Below, piece by piece: positions 1 to 5,876 of a stretch of 11,600 nucleotides of DNA. Below the pieces are notes generated by a model. It was not told the DNA's origin and did no database searches. It saw nothing but the letters and a program-made list of their open reading frames with translations. The first letter of the stretch is position 1; each line of letters opens with the position of its first letter. Position numbers and translations under genes: made by a program. This DNA is from Synechococcus sp. UW140 (lineage in GTDB: Bacteria > Cyanobacteriota > Cyanobacteriia > PCC-6307 > Cyanobiaceae): the NCBI GenBank assembly GCA_945878795.1, contig CAMDWF010000042.1, forward strand, positions 1 through 11,600. The letters run 5' to 3'.

Positions 1-2
1 GT

Positions 3-137
3 CAACAGAAACTGAACGACAAGACCCGCCGGGTGTTGGAGAAGGCCTTCAATCCCGCCTGGGCCGACCATTACATCGAGCAGCTCCTGTTCGACGACCC
101 CCCAGCCCTGGCAGCCAACCTGCCCTCTACGCCCTGA
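3..137 (+). CDS. C-terminal fragment of an unrecognised protein
   Basis: The window opens inside a reading frame that ends at TGA 135-137. It gives 44 residues ending in AANLPSTP and including the stretch KAFNPAWADHYIEQLLF. The residues have a normal soluble-protein mix (charged helix, then an acidic/proline-rich tail) and GC-rich codons like the neighbours, so it is very probably a real gene end. I do not recognise the family, and no catalytic motif is visible in this fragment. Its stop overlaps or nearly touches the start of devB, which suggests the two are in the same operon. A shadow frame is unlikely because the overlapping frame here is devB's own, which lacks a standard start codon. 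Confidence 0.6.
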   Translation, partial: QQKLNDKTRRVLEKAFNPAWADHYIEQLLFDDPPALAANLPSTP

Positions 138-172
138 TCGGTGCGCTCAGTGGAGCCGCCCTCACTTGGACC

Positions 173-1036
173 TTGATCCATGGAGTGTCCTGGCTGCCTC
201 GGCCAAATGATGCAGCGGCAGTAAAGACCGTTGGCGCCCCCAAGGCGACGGCCTCCAGGCCCCAGGCGGTGGCTGCTCTCGGTCGCCTCGAACCCGGCGG
301 AGACATTCGCATCTTGGCGGCCCCCAGCAGCGCCTTCGATGGGGGTAGTCCGCGGATTACGGCCCTGTTGGTGGTGGAGGGGCAGAGCGTGCGAGCTGGC
401 CAGTTGCTGGCCCATTTCGATTCTGCTCCTAGCCAAAGGGCCGAGCGACAGCGGATTCGCGCCCGTCGGGTCAACCTGGGTCGCCGTTTGAAGGTGGAGG
501 GCCGTGAACTGGCCCGTTACCGACGGCTCATTGTTGATGGCGCCATCTCCGCCGATGAACTCGACCATCGCGAGCAGCAATACCTCGAACTGCAGGGTCA
601 GCTGCATGAAACTGAGGCGTCCCTCCTGAAGATCGAGGCCGATCTCAGCAATACCGAGTTGCGGGCCCCCATCGATGGCACGGTTTTGCGGATCCATACT
701 CGGGTGGGAGAGCGGGCCGTTGACAAGGGTGTGCTCGAAATGGGGGACAGTGCCCGCATGGAGGCGGTGCTTGAGGTGTACGAAAGCGACATTGCCCGGG
801 TGCGGTTAGGCCAGCGGGCCCGGATCAGCAGTGAAAACGGGGGCTTCAAGGGTCAACTCAACGGCGTCGTCACTCGCATCAGCCCCCAGGTGCGCCAGCG
901 GCAGGTGCTTTCCACAGATCCAAGCAGCGATGCCGATGCCCGCATCGTCGAGGTGCGGGTGGGGCTCGACCCAGTGGATGCAAGGAAGGTCCAGACCTTG
1001 ACTGGTCTCAAGGTGATCGGCCGGTTAGAGGCTTGA
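173..1036 (+). CDS. devB: DevB-family ABC exporter membrane-fusion (HlyD-like) adaptor
   Basis: This is the periplasmic adaptor of a DevBCA-type exporter. It would link the inner-membrane DevC/DevA complex to a TolC-like outer-membrane channel, which is not in this window. Visible from the TTG at 173: the AALGRLEPGGDI segment typical of the family start (residues 34-45), a first lipoyl half (to about 83), a short coiled-coil hairpin rich in R/E/L (about 86-160), the second lipoyl half with TELRAPIDGTVL (161-172), and a beta-barrel region after about 195. At 287 residues it is shorter than classical HlyD/DevB proteins, mostly through a short coiled coil. The start is uncertain. The frame is open to the left edge, and codons 122-193 encode a hydrophobic stretch that looks like the missing membrane anchor. 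A CTG at 134-136 overlapping the upstream TGA would include that stretch; TTG 173 is the first conventional start codon. devC follows after 13 bases. Confidence 0.85.
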   Translation: MIHGVSWLPRPNDAAAVKTVGAPKATASRPQAVAALGRLEPGGDIRILAAPSSAFDGGSPRITALLVVEGQSVRAGQLLAHFDSAPSQRAERQRIRARRVNLGRRLKVEGRELARYRRLIVDGAISADELDHREQQYLELQGQLHETEASLLKIEADLSNTELRAPIDGTVLRIHTRVGERAVDKGVLEMGDSARMEAVLEVYESDIARVRLGQRARISSENGGFKGQLNGVVTRISPQVRQRQVLSTDPSSDADARIVEVRVGLDPVDARKVQTLTGLKVIGRLEA

Positions 1037-1049
1037 AGAGGTCCCTCTG

Positions 1050-2219
1050 ATGCCCTCGTCTTGGCCCAGCCGCCGCATCCCTCTGGCCTGGTTGTTGCTC
1101 ACCCGTCAGCCGATGCGGCTGGCGGTGGCCTTGGCTGGTATTGCCTTTGCGGGCATCTTGATGTTTATGCAACTGGGCTTTCGCGATGGTCTTTTTGAGG
1201 CCAGCATCACCCTGCACAAACTCTTTGACGCCGACCTGGTCCTCATCTCTCCGCGCACGACCAGTTCGGTGGCGATGGAGGGCTTTCCCCGTCGCCGGCT
1301 TGTTCAGTCCATGGCCCATCCGTCCGTGGAGGGCGTGAGTCCGGTGCACTGGAACCTGTTGAGCTGGCGCAATCCGCAAAACCGCGCCACCCGCTCGATT
1401 CTGGTGCTGGGCTTTGAGCCCCTTGATCCGTTACTGCAGGATGACTCCCTGCGGCGCCAGGCCCCCCTGCTCAGTCAGCGGGGCAGGGTGATTTTTGATG
1501 AGCGTTCCCGCGAGGAGTTCGGACCGATTGGCCCCTGGTTCCGCCAGGGTCGCCTGATTGAAACTGAAGTGGCTGGCAAGCGGGTGCGCGTCGTCGGGTT
1601 GGTTGCCTTTGGACCTTCCTTCGGCGCCGATGGCAACCTGTTTACCAGCGCTGAAACCTTCCTCTGGTTGATGCCCGACACTCCTGCCGGCAGCATTGAG
1701 TTGGGATTAATTCGGTTGGTCCCTGGCAGCGATCCCGCCAAGGTGGCGGCTGACCTGCGTCGCCAATTGCCTCCCGATGTGATGGTGTACACCAAACAGG
1801 GATTTGAGGAGTTCGAAAAGAATTACTGGGCCACCAGCACCGCGATCGGTTTCATTTTCACCCTGGGTTCGGCCATGGGTTTCGTGGTGGGTTGCGTGAT
1901 TGTTTATCAGATTCTTCATGGTGATGTCAGCGACCATCTGCCCGAATACGCCACCTTGATGGCCATGGGCTATCCCCTGCGCGATCTGCTAGGGGTTGTG
2001 GCCCGCGAGGGGCTGCTGCTTTCCCTGTTGGGCTATGGCCCGGCCCTGGTGGCTGCCCTTGGGTTCTACGGGGTGGTGCGTTCGGCCACCGGTTTGCCCG
2101 TGGTCATGACCAGTGGTCGTGCCCTGCTGGTGTTCGTACTGATCCTGGTGATGTGCATGGTCTCGGCGTTCCTGGCCATGCGGCGCCTCGCCGATGCCGA
2201 TCCGGCTGAGATTTTTTGA
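1050..2219 (+). CDS. devC: DevC-family ABC exporter permease
   Basis: This is the inner-membrane subunit of the DevBCA exporter, a MacB/FtsX-like permease. The 389 residues show the expected layout: one membrane helix near the N terminus (about 23-43), a large extracytoplasmic domain (about 45-260), then three helices (about 264-289, 313-343 and 357-378) and a short cytoplasmic tail ending ADADPAEIF. The loop HLPEYATLMAMGYP (296-309), between the second and third helices, matches the conserved coupling-helix region that touches the ATPase in this family. ATG 1050 is preceded by GAAGAGG at 1035-1041, a reasonable ribosome site that overlaps the devB stop, so translation may be coupled. In Anabaena the founding DevBCA exports heterocyst glycolipids. 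In a unicellular relative the substrate must differ and is unknown here. Confidence 0.92.
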   Translation: MPSSWPSRRIPLAWLLLTRQPMRLAVALAGIAFAGILMFMQLGFRDGLFEASITLHKLFDADLVLISPRTTSSVAMEGFPRRRLVQSMAHPSVEGVSPVHWNLLSWRNPQNRATRSILVLGFEPLDPLLQDDSLRRQAPLLSQRGRVIFDERSREEFGPIGPWFRQGRLIETEVAGKRVRVVGLVAFGPSFGADGNLFTSAETFLWLMPDTPAGSIELGLIRLVPGSDPAKVAADLRRQLPPDVMVYTKQGFEEFEKNYWATSTAIGFIFTLGSAMGFVVGCVIVYQILHGDVSDHLPEYATLMAMGYPLRDLLGVVAREGLLLSLLGYGPALVAALGFYGVVRSATGLPVVMTSGRALLVFVLILVMCMVSAFLAMRRLADADPAEIF

Positions 2220-2249
2220 AACCACTCCCGCCGCACCAACCCCGTACCG

Positions 2250-2996
2250 ATGCTCAGTCGTAGCCCCGAGGCTTTCTCCACCAGCCCTTCCGACCTGGCC
2301 ACCCTCTCGGTGCAGGGTCTGAATCATTGGTATGGCCGCGGCGCCATGGAACGACAGGTGCTGCAGGGGGTGGATCTGGAGATCCAGCCCGGCGAGGTGG
2401 TGTTGTTGACCGGTCCATCCGGTTGTGGCAAAACCACCCTGCTGACGCTGGTGGGAGCCTTGCGCTCGGTGATGGAGGGCTCGGTCAAAGTGTTTGGTGA
2501 AGAACTCAACGGCTCTAGCCGTCAGCAACGCCAGGGGTTAAGGCGCAGCATCGGCATGATTTTTCAGGGTCACAACCTGCTGCGCTGCCTCACGGCCGAG
2601 CAAAATGTGCAGATGGGCGCCGATCTTTTGCCGGGTCTGGGGTTTCGGGCCCGCCGGGATCTGGCGCGGGAATGGTTGCGGCTGGTGGGCCTTGGGGACC
2701 ACCTCGACAAGTTGCCCCACGACCTCTCCGGTGGCCAGAAGCAACGGGTCGCCATTGCCCGAGCCTTGGCCGCCCACCCCCGCCTGCTTTTGGCAGATGA
2801 GCCGACGGCTGCCCTGGACAGCCGCAGTGGGCGCGAAGTGGTCGATCTGCTGCGTTCCCTGGCCCGCGACCAGGACTGCGCCGTGCTGATGGTGACCCAC
2901 GACCCCCGCATTTTGGATGTGGCCGATCGGTTGTTGCAGATGGAGGACGGTCGCCTGTGGGGGGCTGAGACTGCTCCCCTGGAGGTGCTGGGCTAA
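2250..2996 (+). CDS. devA: DevA-family ABC exporter ATP-binding protein
   Basis: This is the nucleotide-binding subunit that powers DevBC. It has 248 residues with every ABC motif: Walker A GPSGCGKTT (55-63), Q-loop glutamine at 106, signature LSGGQ (159-163), Walker B LLLADE (179-184) with catalytic E184, D-loop ALD (188-190) and switch histidine H217. The order and length match the LolD/MacB/DevA class of exporter ATPases. About 20 residues precede the ABC core; they are rich in Ser/Pro and poorly conserved-looking, so a slightly later true start cannot be excluded, although no better start is obvious. The gene lies 30 bases after devC, completing a devBCA order, and the next gene starts 6 bases after its stop. 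Confidence 0.94.
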   Translation: MLSRSPEAFSTSPSDLATLSVQGLNHWYGRGAMERQVLQGVDLEIQPGEVVLLTGPSGCGKTTLLTLVGALRSVMEGSVKVFGEELNGSSRQQRQGLRRSIGMIFQGHNLLRCLTAEQNVQMGADLLPGLGFRARRDLAREWLRLVGLGDHLDKLPHDLSGGQKQRVAIARALAAHPRLLLADEPTAALDSRSGREVVDLLRSLARDQDCAVLMVTHDPRILDVADRLLQMEDGRLWGAETAPLEVLG

Positions 2997-3002
2997 GGTG
3001 AG

Positions 3003-3185
3003 ATGACAGTTCCGAATCAAACGGCGCCCATGTCCAAACGCAGAAATCTCAAGAAAGAAAAGCAAGAACGCAACAGGGCCTACGCCCGTAAGTTCAAGAA
3101 GCGCAAGCTGCGTAATGATGGTCGTGGCGAAGGTGCTGGCAATGGTGTGACGGGCACGGCCAATAACGGTGGAGCCGCCGATTGA
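3003..3185 (+). CDS. Small very basic conserved-type protein, function unknown
   Basis: This 60-residue protein has a Lys/Arg-packed core, MSKRRNLKKEKQERNRAY (residues 10-27), followed by ARKFKKRKLRNDGRG and a Gly/Asn/Ala tail. The core resembles small basic proteins I associate with picocyanobacterial genomes, but I cannot name a function. Its composition suggests RNA, ribosome or nucleic-acid contact; that is inference only. Two starts are possible. ATG 3003 is almost abutted by an AAGGTGAG (2995-3002), unusually close for a Shine-Dalgarno. ATG 3030 begins directly at MSKRR but has no ribosome site. The conserved-looking part starts at the second ATG, so 3030 may be the true start, giving 51 residues. 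The gene starts 6 bases after devA and is probably on its transcript. Confidence 0.75.
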   Translation: MTVPNQTAPMSKRRNLKKEKQERNRAYARKFKKRKLRNDGRGEGAGNGVTGTANNGGAAD

Positions 3186-3196
3186 TTCGGCGAATC
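3184..3196 (+). other. Small hairpin just after the basic-protein gene
   Basis: GATTC (3184-3188) and GAATC (3192-3196) can pair around a 3-base loop, starting at the stop codon of the small basic protein. An alternative pairing uses CCGATT (3178-3183) with AATCGG (3193-3198). No T-run follows, so it is not a convincing intrinsic terminator. It may be chance or a weak processing site in the 48-base gap before the glycosyltransferase. Confidence 0.2.
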
Positions 3197-3233
3197 GGAG
3201 TCTGATTTCGCTTCTCCGCCGCTGCGGCTGTAG

Positions 3234-4166
3234 ATGTTCATCAGCATCGTTATCCCAACCTACAACCGGTTGCCGATTCTGCGCCAGTGCCTTCAGGCCC
3301 TTGAGTCCCAGAATGTGCAAGCACCACTTCAGAGCTATGAAGTGGTGCTTGTAGATGATGGCTCCACCGATGACACCGTCCGCTGGCTCGATAACCACGC
3401 CACTTCCTTTCCCCATGTCCGCCTGATTCGCCAGGACCACGGAGGCCCGGCGCTTGGTCGCAACCGTGGTGTTGAAGAGGCGCGGGGTGATGTGATTGTC
3501 TTTATAGATAGTGATTTGGTGGTAACCGCCGATTTTCTTGTTTGCCATGCCCAGGCCCTAGAGCGCCGATGGGCCAGTAGCGGCAATCGGCTCTGTTTTA
3601 CCTATGGCGCAGTTATTAATACCGCAAATTTTGAATCCCCAACTAGTGAACCCCATAAGTTGCGAGATCTTTCGTGGGCTTATTTTGCCACTGGAAATGT
3701 GGCCATTGACCGCCAGTTACTCGAGGATACGGGTCTTTTTGATCCAGCTTTTCGTCTATACGGCTGGGAAGACCTTGAACTGGGCGAACGTTTGCGCCTT
3801 CAGGGGGTGAAGCTGGTGCGCTGTCCTGAGGCCGTTGGCTACCACTGGCATCCGGCCCTTAGCTTGGATCAAATCCCTGATCTGGTTAGGGTTGAGCGCG
3901 AGCGGGCGCGCATGGGTCTGGTCTTCTTCCGTAAGCACCCCACCCGCCGGGTGCGCTTCATCATTCAATTCACCTGGCTGCATCGCCTGCTGTGGGAACT
4001 TCTCACTCTGGGAGGCCTCCTCAACGAGCGCACGCTCCGTCCCCTGCTTGCCCGACTGATTCGTCAAGGCAAGCAGGGCCTGGCTATGGAGCTGCTCCGA
4101 CTGCCCCTCAATCGCCTGGGCGTGCACGAACTGTTTGCCGAAGCCCATCGCCAGGGTCTGCGCTGA
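3234..4166 (+). CDS. Family 2 (GT-A) glycosyltransferase
   Basis: This probable inverting glycosyltransferase would transfer a sugar from a nucleotide-sugar donor, presumably to an envelope glycan or glycolipid. The 310 residues begin with the hallmark MFISIVIPTYNR (1-12). They then carry the DDGSTDDT loop (41-48), GRNRG (75-79), the metal-binding D-x-D as DSD (92-94), and GWEDLELGERL (177-187), whose ED at 179-180 fits the catalytic-base motif of this family. The remaining roughly 100 residues are basic and amphipathic; a stretch around 240-265 (IIQFTWLHRLLWELLTLGGL) may sit on the membrane. There is no clear transmembrane anchor. ATG 3234 directly precedes the conserved beta-strand, so the start is secure although no ribosome site is seen. 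Codons 29-40 contain a perfect 13-bp inverted repeat. The gene lies 48 bases after the basic-protein gene. A link to the DevBCA substrate is possible but unproven. Confidence 0.9.
   Translation: MFISIVIPTYNRLPILRQCLQALESQNVQAPLQSYEVVLVDDGSTDDTVRWLDNHATSFPHVRLIRQDHGGPALGRNRGVEEARGDVIVFIDSDLVVTADFLVCHAQALERRWASSGNRLCFTYGAVINTANFESPTSEPHKLRDLSWAYFATGNVAIDRQLLEDTGLFDPAFRLYGWEDLELGERLRLQGVKLVRCPEAVGYHWHPALSLDQIPDLVRVERERARMGLVFFRKHPTRRVRFIIQFTWLHRLLWELLTLGGLLNERTLRPLLARLIRQGKQGLAMELLRLPLNRLGVHELFAEAHRQGLR
3318..3351 (+). repeat. Perfect 13-bp inverted repeat inside the glycosyltransferase gene
   Basis: CAAGCACCACTTC at 3318-3330 is exactly complementary to GAAGTGGTGCTTG at 3339-3351, with an 8-base spacer (AGAGCTAT). 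Flanking bases add a G-U pair (3317/3352) and a U-A pair (3316/3353) in RNA, for a 15-pair stem. It covers codons 29-40, just before the DDGS motif. The following bases (GTAGATGATGG) hold no T-run, so it is not an ordinary terminator. Confidence 0.95.
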
Positions 4167-4331
4167 AGTCCTGCCAAGGGCCCATGGCACCGTTTGTTAG
4201 GTTGGTTGGGTTCCATTCAATCCGCACACCTGCGTGTTTCGGGTGATGGCGATCCATTTACTTGCTTTTCGGCAAGGTGGAATCGCGATCCCTGGCAGGT
4301 GGAGGCAAACCCGAAACCCTACTGAAAACCC
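4167..4331 (+). promoter_or_regulatory. 165-base intergenic leader upstream of rpsB
   Basis: This is the longest untranslated stretch on the left side, and the place where the rpsB-tsf promoter and 5' leader should lie. A near-palindrome spans 4172-4189 (TGCCA ... TGGCA around GGGCCC), close after the glycosyltransferase stop; only a weak TTTGTT follows, so it is a poor terminator. A second small hairpin is CTTGC (4261-4265) with GCAAG (4272-4276) and a 6-base loop. I find no convincing -35/-10 pair. A 20-codon ATG frame (4184-4246) is present but has no supporting features. In Escherichia coli, S2 represses its own mRNA through the rpsB leader; whether this leader does so cannot be judged from one sequence. 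Confidence 0.4.
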
Positions 4332-5045
4332 ATGGCCGTTGTCACGCTCGCCGAAATGATGGAGGCTGGTGCCCATTTTGGGCACCAGACCCGTCGTTGG
4401 AATCCAAAGATGTCTCGCTACATCTATTGCGCACGCAATGGTGTACACATCATCGATCTTGTGCAGACCGCAGTCTGCATGAACAATGCCTACAAATGGA
4501 CCCGCAGTGCCTCCCGTAGCGGCAAGCGCTTCCTGTTTGTGGGTACTAAAAAGCAGGCCTCCGAGGTGATTGCCCAAGAGGCCACCCGTTGCGGTGCCGC
4601 CTATGTAAACCAGCGCTGGTTGGGCGGCATGCTTACAAACTGGAGCACCATGCGTGCCCGCATCGATCGGCTAAAGGATCTCGAAAGGATGGAATCTTCA
4701 GGGGCAATTGCAATGCGTCCCAAGAAGGAAGCCGCTGTTCTGCGCCGCGAACTCGACCGGCTGCAGAAGTATTTGGGCGGCCTCAAGTCCATGCGCCGTC
4801 TCCCGGACGTTGTGGTGCTTGTCGATCAGCGCCGTGAAACCAATGCGGTGCTCGAATGCCGTAAGCTTGATATTCCATTGGTGTCAATGCTCGATACCAA
4901 TTGCGATCCTGATCTTTGCGACGTACCCATTCCTTGCAATGATGATGCTGTGCGCTCCGTTCAGCTCGTTCTTGGTCGTTTGGCCGACGCCATCAATGAA
5001 GGTCGTCATGGCGCCCAAGAACGGGCCCCGGAAGAAGATGGTTGA
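4332..5045 (+). CDS. rpsB: 30S ribosomal protein S2
   Basis: This is ribosomal protein S2 of the small subunit, located at the head/body junction and needed for S1 (bS1) binding and initiation. The 237 residues carry the family N terminus LAEMMEAGAHFGHQTRRWNP (6-25), the NGVHIIDLVQT stretch (36-46), FLFVGTKKQA (67-76), NQRWLGGMLTNW (93-104), and the C-terminal PDVVVLVDQRRETNA and IPLVSMLDTNCDP blocks. The length is usual for cyanobacteria. It ends in a short acidic tail (ERAPEEDG). ATG 4332 begins the conserved N terminus; the upstream CCTACTGAAAACCC has no Shine-Dalgarno. tsf follows, as in most bacteria, but with a strong terminator between the two. Confidence 0.98.
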   Translation: MAVVTLAEMMEAGAHFGHQTRRWNPKMSRYIYCARNGVHIIDLVQTAVCMNNAYKWTRSASRSGKRFLFVGTKKQASEVIAQEATRCGAAYVNQRWLGGMLTNWSTMRARIDRLKDLERMESSGAIAMRPKKEAAVLRRELDRLQKYLGGLKSMRRLPDVVVLVDQRRETNAVLECRKLDIPLVSMLDTNCDPDLCDVPIPCNDDAVRSVQLVLGRLADAINEGRHGAQERAPEEDG

Positions 5046-5078
5046 GCCAAAAGCCCATCTTTTGCTTTGATTGACACC

Positions 5079-5110
5079 TAACGCCGTAGGTGCCTACGGC
5101 GTTAATTTTT
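5079..5110 (+). terminator. Intrinsic terminator between rpsB and tsf
   Basis: TAACGCCGTAGG (5079-5090) is perfectly complementary to CCTACGGCGTTA (5093-5104); folded with a realistic loop this is an 11-bp stem with a GTGC loop. An A and then a T-run (5106-5110) follow immediately, so it has all parts of a Rho-independent terminator. It lies 33 bases after the rpsB stop and 37 before the tsf ATG. A competing 6-bp hairpin, CACCTA (5075-5080) with TAGGTG (5087-5092), shares the left arm. This is consistent with partial attenuation that lets rpsB and tsf be expressed at different levels. Confidence 0.85.
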
Positions 5111-5147
5111 CTTCCTTAGTCATTAGCCCTTTCCTTTAATTCTAACC

Positions 5148-5807
5148 ATGGCTGTGATCAGCGCCAAGCTCGTCAAAGACCTGCGCGATAAAACCGGCGC
5201 GGGCATGATGGATTGCAAGAAGGCCCTTGCTGAATCCGATGGTGATATGACCAAAGCAGCAGAATGGCTGCGTCAAAAAGGCATTGCCACCGCTGAGAAA
5301 AAATCAGGTCGAACGGCCGCCGAAGGCGCTGTGGGCAGTTACATCCACACCGGCGCCCGTGTGGGGGTGTTGGTGGAAGTCAACTGTGAAACGGATTTTG
5401 TCGCCCGCGGCGAGCTGTTCCAGGAATTGATACGCAACGTCGCTATGCAAATTGCGGCTTGCCCCAACGTTGAATACGTGAGCACCGACGAGATCCCCGC
5501 CGATGTGGCTGAGCGAGAAAAAGCCATAGAGATGGGTCGAGATGACTTGGCCGGTAAACCTGAGGCTATGAAAGTAAAGATTGTTGAGGGACGGATTGGC
5601 AAACGCTTGAAGGAGTTGGCTTTGCTAGAGCAACCGTTCATTCGTGACAGTGCCTTCAGTTTGGGGGAGATTGTCAAGCAGGCGGCTGGTAAAACCGGCG
5701 AGAACATCCGAGTGCGCCGTTTCACCCGCTTCACCCTTGGCGAAGGGATTGAGGTTGAGAAGAGCGATTTCGCTGCCGAAGTGGCGGCCATGGGATCGGC
5801 TGTCTGA
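5148..5807 (+). CDS. tsf: Translation elongation factor Ts
   Basis: EF-Ts is the cytosolic nucleotide exchange factor that releases GDP from EF-Tu. The 219 residues show the UBA-like N-terminal domain with VKDLRDKTGAGMMDCKKAL (9-27), then EGAVGSYIH (59-67), and the core ETDFVAR (81-87), whose TDFV motif contacts EF-Tu. The rest is the short core and a C-terminal strand (LGEGIEVEKSDFAAEVA). The length matches the compact cyanobacterial/chloroplast-type form rather than the roughly 280-residue Escherichia coli protein. ATG 5148 starts the conserved MAVISAKLVKDLR. The upstream bases are pyrimidine-rich and lack a Shine-Dalgarno. A strong terminator lies between rpsB and this gene. Confidence 0.98.
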   Translation: MAVISAKLVKDLRDKTGAGMMDCKKALAESDGDMTKAAEWLRQKGIATAEKKSGRTAAEGAVGSYIHTGARVGVLVEVNCETDFVARGELFQELIRNVAMQIAACPNVEYVSTDEIPADVAEREKAIEMGRDDLAGKPEAMKVKIVEGRIGKRLKELALLEQPFIRDSAFSLGEIVKQAAGKTGENIRVRRFTRFTLGEGIEVEKSDFAAEVAAMGSAV

Positions 5808-5818
5808 CGTTGAACTTA

Positions 5819-5838
5819 AAGGGTCCGGTGGCCCCCTT
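5819..5838 (+). other. Imperfect hairpin after tsf
   Basis: AAGGG (5819-5823) pairs with CCCTT (5834-5838), with an inner CC/GG pair and a small bulge. It lies 12 bases after the tsf stop, but no T-run follows. At best it is a weak terminator or an mRNA-end structure in the 69-base gap before the next gene. Confidence 0.25.
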
Positions 5839-5876
5839 GAGGACATGTCTAGGTCAGGTGAAATCGGGTTGGAGCC

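Noticed and set aside
3219..3229. GCCGCTGCGGC palindrome before the glycosyltransferase
   Set aside because: The same GC-rich string occurs inside recG (8562-8572); it is short and expected by chance at this base composition.
2538..3548. 336-residue minus-strand frame
   Set aside because: It lies antisense across devA, the basic-protein gene and the glycosyltransferase, all with clear family motifs. It is a long GC-rich shadow.
4184..4246. 20-codon frame in the rpsB leader as a leader peptide
   Set aside because: There is no ribosome site, no run of regulatory codons and no paired attenuator downstream.
5071..5076. Perfect TTGACA as a -35 box for tsf
   Set aside because: No TATAAT-like box lies 16-18 bases downstream; that position falls within the terminator stem.
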